Assembly (NCBI GenBank): GCA_009695065.1
Contig: SIBR01000031.1
Coordinates: forward strand, 1 to 45,280
DNA length: 45,280 bases
Direction: 5' to 3'
Source: Opitutus sp.
GTDB lineage: Bacteria > Verrucomicrobiota > Verrucomicrobiae > Opitutales > Opitutaceae
Part shown: positions 17,979 through 25,083 of the stretch, piece after piece
How the letters are laid out: each line of letters starts with the position of its first letter
Position numbering within the stretch: the stretch's first letter is position 1
Notes under the pieces: generated by a model
Told to the model about the DNA's origin: nothing
The model's database searches: none
The model's input: the letters and a program-made list of their open reading frames with translations, nothing else
Made by a program: the position numbers and the translations under genes

Positions 17979-19193
17979 TCACGTCGTTTTCGCCGGGGGC
18001 TCATTCCAGAACGGATCGCTGGGAGACAGGCCGAGCGGCAGCAGGGCGGCGCTGCAGAGATAAAGACTGCCGGTGGAAATGTAGCTTTCGCCCAGCGATG
18101 GCTGGTGCCCGCCCAATCCAATCTGCAGCCACCCCTTGGCGCCCCAAGTGCCGGGCGCTTCCAGGGTTTTTCGAATGACTGCCGTCAGGGCGACCCGAAC
18201 TTGGGCAGGCTTCACTTCCGCGGGAAGCGAATGGCGGAGCGCGGCAAGGGCGAGGCCCTGGAACGCGCCGCAGCGGTAAGCGATCGAGCGGCCGATGACC
18301 GGATAAGTGCCATCGGGGAAATGAGCCGTTCCTGCACGGCGGCCAAGCGCATGAGCCGTTCGCGCGCCTTTTCGGACAGCGTTTTTCACTCGGTCGACTC
18401 GGCTCCGATGACGTCCAGCGCCTCGACGAACATCGGCTGGATGACGAAGGAATTGTAGTAGTCCCAGTGAAACTCCGGGCCGTCGCCGTTCAGTCCGTCG
18501 CCGATATACCACGCCTTGTGTTTGCGCCCGCCTTCGAGCAAGCGGGCGTCGGCGCGCGGTTCGCCGGCGCGGTGGAGGAAAACCTCCACGGTCGTGGCGA
18601 AGAGTTTCCAGTTGTTTCCCCGGGCGGGATGGGCCGGGAGGACTTGAGCGCGGCGATCACGTTGCCCCGGACCCGCGGTTCGAGCTTTTGCCAAAGTTCG
18701 GTCGGCGCGCGGAGCATGGCCTGGACGAGGAACGCGGCGTCGACGAGCGGCTGCCGGCCCTGCGAGAAATTCATGAAGTCCGGCGATGCGGGTTCGGTGC
18801 CGGCATCGATCACCCGGCGGGCGAGGTCGGCGAGGCGCGCGCGTTCCCGTCCTTCGGGCGAGGGGTCGCCGCCGAGTTCCAGCCATGGCGCGATGCCACA
18901 GAGCAAACGGCCGAGCGTCTCGAGGTAGGTGTACTGCGGGCGGTCTTGGACGTTCGGGGCAGCCTCGACGGGCATCGTCGCTTTCAGTCGGCGCGCCGCG
19001 AGCGCTTCTAGTACCGGTGTCGAGAGCCGCTTGGCAATCTGGCGCCAGTAGTCGCGGTCCGCCGAGCCTGACGGCAGGTTGGCCGGAGCCGGAGCGGACG
19101 CGGGTGCTGGCTCGGTCGGGCTGCGGGTCGCGCCAACGAGGCTGGCGGTGGCGGCAAGAGTGAGGAAATCGCGGCGGGTTTTCGTGGGAGCAT
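17979..19193 (-). pseudogene. DUF2264 protein with Tat-like leader, disrupted
   Basis: The parts in order are as follows. An ATG at 19193 is out of frame with TKTRRDFLTLAATASLVGA, a twin-arginine-type leader. Then come DYWRQIAKRLSTPVLEALAA, YLETLGRLLCGIAPWLELGG and FMNFSQGRQPLVDAAFLVQA, the DUF2264 core. A frame change near 18625-18640 leads to NNWKLFATTVEVFLHRAGEP, HKAWYIGDGLNGDGPEFHWD and YYNSFVIQPMFVEALDVIGA. A TGA lies near 18386-18388 and another frame change near 18318. The C-terminus is IGRSIAYRCGAFQGLALAAL and WLQIGLGGHQPSLGESYIST. DUF2264 proteins often occur in polysaccharide utilisation loci. The nonsense change together with several indels supports real decay. Confidence 0.85.
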
Positions 19194-19207
19194 CGCAGAT
19201 TTGTCGG

Positions 19208-19232
19208 CCCCGACTCTCCCGAGGCGGGCTAC
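19208..19232 (-). repeat. GTAG-headed REP hairpin, copy E
   Basis: On the minus strand this reads GTAG followed by CCCGCCTCGGGAGAGTCGGG. The hairpin has one mismatch and a GGGA loop. The same GTAG-CCCGC-type hairpin occurs at 19631-19654 and 27034-27057. Confidence 0.7.
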
Positions 19233-19630
19233 CAAAGTCGACCGTCGTCGTACTGCATAGCCCTTTGGTGACGGAGTCGTAATCAAACACGATCCGCCAA
19301 TCCTTGGGCCACAACAAGGGACGAAAAGGGCTGGAAGCTGCGGAGGAAATCATCCGCGCGCCTAGAAGCGCGACAGACGTTTGCGTCGGGCCCCTTGATT
19401 TTTTGCGCCTTTTGTGGCCAACTGCTCCGACTCCTCGGGAGGCGGGCTTCGTCGTGCTGGGTGGAATGCGGGCCAATGCTCAACCGCCTCGCGTGGTTTC
19501 TTCCTGGTGCCCGCTTACTTCGGTGGGTCGACGAAATCGGGTTCCTGCCGGGCGTGAACCGGGTCGAACGAGGCAGCGCGGGGCAACCCTTGGGCGCACC
19601 GGTCGATGGTCTGGTGATATCCGATCCAAT

Positions 19631-19654
19631 CCCGCTTCTCTCGTAGCGGGCTAC
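19631..19654 (-). repeat. GTAG-headed REP hairpin, copy F
   Basis: On the minus strand this reads GTAG then CCCGCTACGAGAGAAGCGGG, a hairpin with a CCCGCT/AGCGGG stem. It is the same type and orientation as copies E and G. Confidence 0.7.
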
Positions 19655-19760
19655 AGTGCGGCGTCCGACTGCGGTTGCCAGCCTCGTGTGAGGCGGGGTC
19701 GACCACTCGGAGGTGCGTGGCCTTTGCCTGCCGGGTCAGGACCGGACCTCGCCGGCGGTT

Positions 19761-21119
19761 TCAAATCAACAAGAGCGCGGGTGACTCGAGAACTTGCTTC
19801 AACGCATTAAGAAACTGTGCCCCCACCGCGCCGTCCACGACGCGGTGATCGCAGGAGAGCGTGAGCGTCATCGTCTGGCCGATGACGATTTGCGCGTTCT
19901 TCACTACCGGTTTTTTCACGATCGTGCCGATGGCGAGGATGGCGGCGTTGGGCGGGTTGATGATCGCGCTGAAACGCGGGATGCCCATCATGCCGAGATT
20001 GGAGACGCAGAAGGTGCCGCCCGTGAATTGCTCGGGCTTCAATTTCTTTTCCTTGGCCAGTTTACCCAGCGTCTTGGCTTCGGTGCTAATTTGGAAAATG
20101 GACTTCACGTGCGCGTCGCGAATCACCGGCGTAATCAGCCCATCCTCGATCGCCGCGGCGAACGAAACATGCGCGGCGCTGAAATAACGGATGGCCGCAG
20201 GCCCTGAGCCTGTCGAAGGGGCTCCTTCCCACGAGCCGTTGACCGCCGGCACGCGACGCAGCGCCTCGGCGCAGCCCTTGAGGATGAAGTCGTTGACGGA
20301 AAGCTTCACGTCCTCGGCTTCAAGCCCGGTATTGAGCTGCTCGCGCAGCGCGAGCAGCGGCGCCGCATCGATTTCGATCTCGACGTAGAAGTGCGGGAGC
20401 TGGGTCTTCGACTCCACGAGCCGGCGCGCGATGGCACCGCGCATGTTGGAAACGGGGACGGTGCGCTCGGCCTGGATCGGACCCTTCGAGAAGTGTGACG
20501 TGTGACTTGTGACGGGTGACGAGCCAGAGGATGAGCGCGCTGTGAGTGGCGCATTTCCATGCTTTTCGCCGGCTAACACGTCGGCTCGGACGATCCGGCC
20601 GCCGGGGCCGGTGCCGGTTAGTCGCGAAGGGTCGAGGCCCTTTTCGGCGGCGAGTTTCTTCGCGAGGGGTGAAATCTTGATCCGGGAGCCCGGTGCTGGA
20701 GCGGTGACGCCCTCTTCGCCGGTTTGACGCGACGAGGGCGTCGCGTCCCCAGCGGGAACGGGTGCTGGCAATATAGCCGGGCTCGTTGAGCCCGGACCGG
20801 GGTAGGCTACCCCGGCTACAACCGCAGGCTTCGCGACGGGTATGGACGGTGCGATCAGCACGGGAACGTCGACCGTTTCGCCGGGTTTGCCAATCGCGCA
20901 GAGCGGAGCGCCGAGGGCGACTTGCGCGCCTTCCGGGGCAAAGATTTTCAGCAGCGTGCCGTCGAAGAAGGACTCGAGTTCCATCGTGGCCTTGTCTGTC
21001 TCGACCTCGGCCAGCATGTCGCCGGTCTTCACGACCTCGCCCTCCTTCTTGAGCCACTTCACGAGCGTGCCCACGGTCATCGTGTCGCTGAGCTTCGGCA
21101 TTTCGATTATTTGCGGCAT
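19761..21119 (-). CDS. pdhC: Pyruvate dehydrogenase E2 (dihydrolipoamide acetyltransferase)
   Basis: The 452-residue protein has one lipoyl domain (1-80; lipoyl lysine K43 in ETDKATME), a linker, the E3/E1-binding domain (146-180, KISPLAKKLAAEKGLD), a second linker and the catalytic acyltransferase domain (about 215-452). The active-site DHRVVDG is at 424-430 (His425). It transfers acetyl groups from lipoate to CoA and forms the core of the complex. It is the last gene of an E1-alpha, E1-beta, E2 run on one strand. Oddly, both linkers and one catalytic-domain loop are encoded by sequences that look like dispersed repeats (20773-20819, 20728-20753, 20494-20520, 20202-20221), without breaking the frame. 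No E3 gene is nearby. Confidence 0.93.
   Translation of the reverse strand: MPQIIEMPKLSDTMTVGTLVKWLKKEGEVVKTGDMLAEVETDKATMELESFFDGTLLKIFAPEGAQVALGAPLCAIGKPGETVDVPVLIAPSIPVAKPAVVAGVAYPGPGSTSPAILPAPVPAGDATPSSRQTGEEGVTAPAPGSRIKISPLAKKLAAEKGLDPSRLTGTGPGGRIVRADVLAGEKHGNAPLTARSSSGSSPVTSHTSHFSKGPIQAERTVPVSNMRGAIARRLVESKTQLPHFYVEIEIDAAPLLALREQLNTGLEAEDVKLSVNDFILKGCAEALRRVPAVNGSWEGAPSTGSGPAAIRYFSAAHVSFAAAIEDGLITPVIRDAHVKSIFQISTEAKTLGKLAKEKKLKPEQFTGGTFCVSNLGMMGIPRFSAIINPPNAAILAIGTIVKKPVVKNAQIVIGQTMTLTLSCDHRVVDGAVGAQFLNALKQVLESPALLLI
20202..20221. repeat. Dispersed-repeat-like insert in the E2 catalytic domain
   Basis: CCCTGAGCCTGTCGAAGGGG encodes residues of APSTGSGP (about 300-307) in a loop between VNGSW and IRYFSAAH, where homologues usually have only a few residues. 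The motif is an imperfect palindrome, and I recall it as a recurrent dispersed sequence in many bacterial genomes. It is translated in frame. Confidence 0.55.
20494..20520. repeat. GTGAC-type short tandem repeat in the E2 linker
   Basis: The stretch is built of GTGAC units spaced 7-8 bases apart (GTGACGTGTGACTTGTGACG...). It encodes SPVTSHTSHF (residues 201-210) in the linker between the E3-binding and catalytic domains. Such GTGAC-rich tracts look like intergenic repeat material, not normal Ala/Pro linker coding sequence. Confidence 0.5.
20728..20753. repeat. Palindromic repeat in the E2 linker, second copy at 39434
   Basis: CGCGACGAGGGCGTCGCGTC and the following CCCAGC match 39434-39459 at 24 of 26 bases. 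The core GCGACG-AGGG-CGTCGC is a hairpin. Here it is coding (AGDATPSSR, residues about 123-131); at 39.4 kb it is intergenic. Confidence 0.75.
20773..20819. repeat. GTAG-headed REP pair, copy B, inside E2
   Basis: The left arm is ATAG plus the hairpin CCGGGCTC-GTT-GAGCCCGG. The right arm, on the minus strand, is GTAG plus the hairpin CCGGGGTAG-CC-TACCCCGG. The head-to-head REP doublet encodes residues about 101-117 (VAGVAYPGPGSTSPAIL) of the first E2 linker. Confidence 0.75.
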
Positions 21120-21231
21120 GGGGAGAGGAAAAGCGGAAAACTGGGGGAAGCGGAAAATTGGGAGACGACGGGATGTTTAAGACAAGCGGGACTTCGTTTT
21201 CCGATTTTTCGCTTTCTCGCTTTTCCGCCTT
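21120..21231. repeat. Imperfect inverted repeat between E1-beta and E2
   Basis: The left side has the purine-rich motif GGAAAAGCGGAAAACTG (repeated as GGAAGCGGAAAATTG). The right side has the matching pyrimidine-rich CGTTTTCCGATTTTTCGCTT and CTCGCTTTTCCGCC. Together they form a long imperfect palindrome that fills the 112-base gap. No gene is visible. Confidence 0.55.
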
Positions 21232-22209
21232 TCAGGCCAGCGCTTCGAGCGCGGCTTTGAGGACACGCTCCGGGTTGGGCAGTTGCTCGGTTTCGAGCGG
21301 CGGGCTGTAGATCGCCGGCGCATCGATGGTCGCAAGCCGATGGATGGGGCCATCGAGTTCGTCGAAGGCCTCGCGCTGGATCATGTAGGCCAGTTGCGAG
21401 CCGACCGAGGCGAAGGGTTTTTGCTCTTCGACGATCAAGACGCGATGGGTCTTCGCGACTGAGGCGAGCACCGTGTCGATGTCGAGCGGGCGAATGGACC
21501 GGAGGTCCACGACCTCCACCGACACACGGTGCTTCTTTTGCAACACCTCGGCGGCGGCGAGCGAGTGGAGCACGCAGCGGCCGTAGGTCACGATCGTCAG
21601 GTCAGTGCCGGTGCGCTTCACGTCGGCCAAGCCGAGCGGGACGAGATACTCGCCGTCGGGTACTTCGCCCTTCTCACCGTAGAGAATGGTGTTCTCGATG
21701 AAAAATACCGGATCGTTGTCGCGAATGGCGGACTTGAGCAGGCCTTTCGCATCATAGGCGGTCGACGGTACGACGACCTTCACGCCAGGGTGATTCGCCA
21801 GCACGTTCTCCGGAGTGTGCGAGTGAGTCGCGCCCACATTGGTTCCGCCATTGGCGGGACCACGGATGACGATGGGACAGTTGATCTGGCCGCCACTCAT
21901 GTAGCGGACGTTGGCGGCGTTGTTGAGAATCTGGTCGAAGGCGACGGAGTAGAACGACCAGAACATCAGTTCCATCACCGGGCGCACGCCGAGCATCGAA
22001 GCACCAATCCCCATGCCGATGAAACCGGCCTCGCTGATCGGCGTGTCGACGACGCGCTGCGGACCGAACTTGGCGAGCAAGCCCTCGGTGACCTTGTAGG
22101 CGCCGTTGAACTGGGCGACTTCCTCGCCCAAGACGACAACATTGCGGTCACGCTCCAACTCCTCAGCGAGGGCATGGCGAATGGCTTCGCGGTAAGTGAT
22201 AGCGGGCAT
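21232..22209 (-). CDS. pdhB: Pyruvate dehydrogenase E1 beta subunit
   Basis: The protein has 325 residues from ATG 22209 (MPAITYREAIRHALAEELER). The pattern is that of the transketolase-like pyrimidine-binding domain (VVLGEEVAQFNGAYKVTEGL, TPISEAGFIGMGIGASM, MELMFWSFYSVAFDQILNNA). The C-terminal domain follows (VEVVDLRSIRPLDIDTVLAS, VLIVEEQKPFASVGSQLAYM). It forms the E1 heterotetramer with the alpha subunit. The frame is open 32 codons further upstream, but that part is low-quality repeat sequence. The gene lies downstream of E1-alpha with a 241-base gap carrying a REP pair, and upstream of E2 with a 112-base repeat-filled gap. Confidence 0.94.
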   Translation of the reverse strand: MPAITYREAIRHALAEELERDRNVVVLGEEVAQFNGAYKVTEGLLAKFGPQRVVDTPISEAGFIGMGIGASMLGVRPVMELMFWSFYSVAFDQILNNAANVRYMSGGQINCPIVIRGPANGGTNVGATHSHTPENVLANHPGVKVVVPSTAYDAKGLLKSAIRDNDPVFFIENTILYGEKGEVPDGEYLVPLGLADVKRTGTDLTIVTYGRCVLHSLAAAEVLQKKHRVSVEVVDLRSIRPLDIDTVLASVAKTHRVLIVEEQKPFASVGSQLAYMIQREAFDELDGPIHRLATIDAPAIYSPPLETEQLPNPERVLKAALEALA

Positions 22210-22264
22210 CTTAGATTTGAGAGCTGAGCTCTGAGAGTTGGAGACAAAACCGCTGACTAATTCA

Positions 22265-22298
22265 GAAGCCAGGAAGTCATGAACCAAATCCTGGCTTC
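22265..22298. repeat. 10-bp inverted repeat
   Basis: GAAGCCAGGA (22265-22274) is perfectly inverted at 22289-22298 around a 14-base loop. It lies in the E1-alpha/E1-beta gap beside REP copy C. Confidence 0.5.
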
Positions 22299-22322
22299 CA
22301 CTCAAGAAACAGCCGCTGGTTT

Positions 22323-22383
22323 GTAGTCCCGCCTTTAGGCGGAAGGCTTGAATTGGTCGGATTCCGCCTAAAGGCGGAACTAC
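22323..22383. repeat. GTAG-headed REP pair, copy C
   Basis: Two 26-base arms (22319-22344 and 22362-22387) match at 25 of 26 bases as an inverted repeat. Each arm is GTAG followed by its own hairpin TTCCGCCTTTAGGCGGAA. It lies in the gap between the E1-alpha and E1-beta genes, so it may form a strong structure within the operon mRNA. Confidence 0.85.
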
Positions 22384-22450
22384 AAACTGATCTATTTCTT
22401 CCCGTCACGGGCAAAAATCGGTTTTGCTGCTGGGGCTGCATAGATACGGC

Positions 22451-23560
22451 TCAGTTGAAAAAGAGGCGGCCTTTGGACGTGCGCGCCGCGGGGCTGTCGG
22501 CCTCCCAATAGACGTCCTTCTGGATGTCGGCCGTGGTTGGGTAGGGGCTCGCTTCGGCAAACTCGGCGGCGTTTTCGGCTTCGGCGCGGGCCTCGGCATC
22601 GATTTTATCGATCGTCGCCTCGTCGAGCACACCCTCGGCGATGAGTTGGCTTTGGAAAACCTGGATGGGATCCTTGGTCTTCCGGTATTCCTCGATCTCG
22701 GACTTGCTGCGGTAGGTGTTGTCGGGGTCGGCGACGGAATGTCCGCGGTAGCGGTAGGTGTCGATTTCGACGGTGGACGGCCGGGATTGTTCTCGAGCCA
22801 GCGTCAGGAACTTGTCCATGCAGGCGCGGACTTCGTAGACGTCGTGGCCGTTGCACTGCCCCCACGGCATGTCGTAGCCTTCGGCGCGCTTGGCGAGTTC
22901 GCCCGCCGAGGAGCGCGCCTGGCTGGTGCCCATCGAGTAGCCGTTATTCTCGATGACGAAAACCACGGGTAGATTCCAAAGGGCCGCCAGATTGTAGGCC
23001 TCGTGCACGGCGCCTTGGTTGACCGCGCCATCGCCCATGAACGCCATCGCCGTGCCCTTCCGGCCCTGGTATTTGACGCCGTAGGCCAGGCCGACGCCGA
23101 GCGGGATCTGTCCGCCGACGATGCCGTGACCGCCCCAGAAATTGCGCGACGGATCAAAATAGTGCATCGAGCCGCCCTTGCCTTTCGAGCACCCCGTCGC
23201 CTTGCCGTAGAGTTCGGCCATCAACGGATTCAGTTCCATGCCGACGGCGATGGCATGACCGTGGTCGCGATAGGCCGTGATGACGTGGTCGTTTGGCCCC
23301 ATCAAGGAGCAACACCCCACCGCCACGGCTTCCTGGCCGATGTAAAGATGGAGGAATCCGCCGATCTTTTTCGCCTGATAGGCGCGCAGGCTCCTTTCCT
23401 CGAAACGCCGGATGCGCACCATTTTGCGATGGAGCTCGATTTTGCCAGCGGGAGTCAGCGCCGCATTGCTCGGCGCGTCCTTGGCTGCCGGGATCGATGC
23501 GGTCGCCACGGGGGTGTCGTCGGCCTTCTGGTCAGCGCTGGTAGTCGGTTTCTTCGTCAC
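22451..23560 (-). CDS. pdhA: Pyruvate dehydrogenase E1 alpha subunit
   Basis: The 369-residue protein has the thiamine-diphosphate motif GDGAVNQGAVHEAYNLA (176-192) ending with ENN (204-206), and the substrate/phosphorylation-loop region YRYRGHSVADPDNTYRS. GGFLHLYIGQEAVAVG and YRDHGHAI are also conserved in E1-alpha. The protein decarboxylates pyruvate and passes the acetyl unit to lipoyl-E2. The first 35 or so residues are an Ala/Thr/Lys-rich extension. The start is a GTG at 23560. It is the first gene of the pdhA-pdhB-pdhC run. Confidence 0.94.
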   Translation of the reverse strand: MTKKPTTSADQKADDTPVATASIPAAKDAPSNAALTPAGKIELHRKMVRIRRFEERSLRAYQAKKIGGFLHLYIGQEAVAVGCCSLMGPNDHVITAYRDHGHAIAVGMELNPLMAELYGKATGCSKGKGGSMHYFDPSRNFWGGHGIVGGQIPLGVGLAYGVKYQGRKGTAMAFMGDGAVNQGAVHEAYNLAALWNLPVVFVIENNGYSMGTSQARSSAGELAKRAEGYDMPWGQCNGHDVYEVRACMDKFLTLAREQSRPSTVEIDTYRYRGHSVADPDNTYRSKSEIEEYRKTKDPIQVFQSQLIAEGVLDEATIDKIDAEARAEAENAAEFAEASPYPTTADIQKDVYWEADSPAARTSKGRLFFN

Positions 23561-23656
23561 GGAACGTGGTTCGGTTGATGCAAACGGGATAGTCTTTGCC
23601 GGACCCCGGGGAAATCAAGTGTGATTCGTGTCTGCGCCAAACCGCCGAGGCGTTTT

Positions 23657-23690
23657 AAACCACTAATTCCCACTAATGATTCACTGGTTT
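23657..23690. repeat. ACTAAT-type dispersed repeat upstream of pdhA
   Basis: AAACCACTAATTCCCACTAA and the rest to 23690 are bounded by AAACCA and TGGTTT as inverted ends. A related ACTAAT...ATTAGTG sequence occurs at about 44788-44875. It lies in the 189-base region that must contain the pdh promoter. Confidence 0.5.
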
Positions 23691-23749
23691 CAGTAGTCCG
23701 CGGGCGGTGACTGCCTCAGGTTTAGTGCCTCACTCGTGGGATGCCTGGT

Positions 23750-24265
23750 TCAAGCGTTCTTGCCCGGTGTGATTTGCTCGATTTCTACTTGGATCGGCTT
23801 GCCCGGGGCGCAGTCGGCCTTCAGCGCGACAAATCGATCGCGATAGCGATCATAGATTGGCCAAAGCGCATTCTTATCCGTCTCGGGGATCGGCAGGGTG
23901 TTGATGGCTTCCCGCGAAAAGAAGCCGAACCGGCCCTCCGCGATGTCTGGTGGCAGGGCGGGAATCGGCCGCCGGCAGCGGAACAGGAACATCAGCCAAT
24001 GCGAGTGCCCTTCGTAGGCCTTCTCGGCAATCATCGCGAACAGGTGGAAATCAGCCGCCGGCACCTGAAATCCGGTCTCCTCCTGGGTTTCCCGCACCGC
24101 GCACTCGAAGGGCGACTCGCCAGCGCCGGTTTCAAGTTTACCCCCGACCGGGCTCCAGACGCCCAGATTGGGCGATTTCGCCCGCAAAAGCAGGAGCAAT
24201 TCACCCGCGGGATTCTCGAGAAACACCAGGACGGCAATTTTGTAGGAAAGGGAGGGCGTTGACAT
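23750..24265 (-). CDS. NUDIX hydrolase
   Basis: The protein has 171 residues from ATG 24265. The Nudix box (G-x5-E-x7-RE-x2-EE-x-G) covers residues about 41-65: GGKLETGAGE, then the conserved arginine-glutamate helix in AVRETQEETGF. These residues bind the metal and hydrolyse a nucleoside diphosphate-linked substrate. The substrate cannot be read from sequence. The longer open frame upstream reads through GC-rich repeat-like sequence and lacks family features. The gene stands alone between the pdh promoter region and the divergent pilus locus. Confidence 0.88.
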   Translation of the reverse strand: MSTPSLSYKIAVLVFLENPAGELLLLLRAKSPNLGVWSPVGGKLETGAGESPFECAVRETQEETGFQVPAADFHLFAMIAEKAYEGHSHWLMFLFRCRRPIPALPPDIAEGRFGFFSREAINTLPIPETDKNALWPIYDRYRDRFVALKADCAPGKPIQVEIEQITPGKNA

Positions 24266-24404
24266 TGATTTCGGTGGCACCCCGGCGGGGCGGGGCGCTC
24301 CTGCCGGCAGAAGCGGGCCCCTATTTCGTGGGTAGCTTCTTTTGAGCGTGACCCGACCCCTTGCCCACACAACTTTTATTCGGCCTAAGCGTCGCACCCC
24401 ATTG

Positions 24405-25022
24405 ATGTACCGTGTCCTAATCACCCTCCTTCTCGCGCTGGCCGACCTGGCGAGTGTCCAGGCGCAGGACGTTGAGGTGACGGCGGTAAAGTTTGCCAAT
24501 CTCCGCTCTCCCCCCGGGGCCAACGGCAACTGGCTCGAGGCGGATATCGCGCTCAATGTCCGCCCGGGTCCGGGGGCAGCCGGGCAAATGGTTTCGCGGG
24601 TGCGGGTGACCGTGCTGCTCGGTTTCGAATTGGCGGCGCTGGCGGGCGGTGAACGCCGAATCGAGCACTTCCGGGCGGAGGCCGAGTGCGTGGTGCTGGA
24701 GGCCGGGCGCGCTAACTTGCGATTTTATCTCCCGCCGGAGCTCGTCAAACGCGACCAGTTGCACGGCGACCCGAAATATTGGGGGGTCGAACTGGCGGTC
24801 GCGGGCCGTCCCGTTCCCGCTGCGCGCGGTTCCTACGCCGGGACCCTGGCGAATTCGGAGCAGCGCAAGAGTTTCCAGACGAAGGGCACCCCCGCCGCCA
24901 CCGCCAATGAAGGGTTGCTGCAGCCGCAGTACCTCACGCCGTTTGCCACCGAATATCCCCGGGCTACCCCGTCCTTCGTGCGCCGGGATGAGCGGGCTGG
25001 ACCAGCCGCGAGCAATCGGTAA
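24405..25022 (+). CDS. Amuc_1102-like pilus-locus exported protein
   Basis: The 205-residue protein begins with a signal peptide (MYRVLITLLLALADLASVQA, cleavage before QDVEV). A single beta-rich domain follows (VEVTAVKFANLRSPPGANGN, WLEADIALNVRP, VRVTVLLGFEL, ARANLRFYLPPELVKRDQL). The Akkermansia protein Amuc_1102 is a small exported immunoglobulin-like-fold protein coded at the same place, next to the PilM-like gene. Identification here is by position, size and export signal, with some recalled similarity, not by alignment. The C-terminal 50 residues are Pro/Ala-rich. It is probably periplasmic or outer-membrane associated and part of the pilus-type machine. The gene is the first of the run; PilM follows after 61 bases. 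Confidence 0.7.
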   Translation: MYRVLITLLLALADLASVQAQDVEVTAVKFANLRSPPGANGNWLEADIALNVRPGPGAAGQMVSRVRVTVLLGFELAALAGGERRIEHFRAEAECVVLEAGRANLRFYLPPELVKRDQLHGDPKYWGVELAVAGRPVPAARGSYAGTLANSEQRKSFQTKGTPAATANEGLLQPQYLTPFATEYPRATPSFVRRDERAGPAASNR

Positions 25023-25083
25023 CGGTTAATCCTATTGCGACGTCTCGCTCCATCTGAATCGCCTCTCCTGCGTCATTATTTCC

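Larger units (their letters stand above)
19194..19760. other. Gene-free stretch with REP hairpins
   Basis: No credible gene is visible in these 567 bases between the DUF2264 pseudogene and the pyruvate dehydrogenase E2 gene. It holds two single GTAG-type REP hairpins (listed separately) and a T-rich low-complexity tract near 19395-19410. The short open frames lack family motifs and normal codon bias. Confidence 0.6.

Noticed and set aside
22210..22305. N-terminal extension of pyruvate dehydrogenase E1-beta
   Set aside because: The extension is not E1-beta-like and overlaps inverted-repeat sequence; MPAITYREAI at 22209 is the standard E1-beta start.
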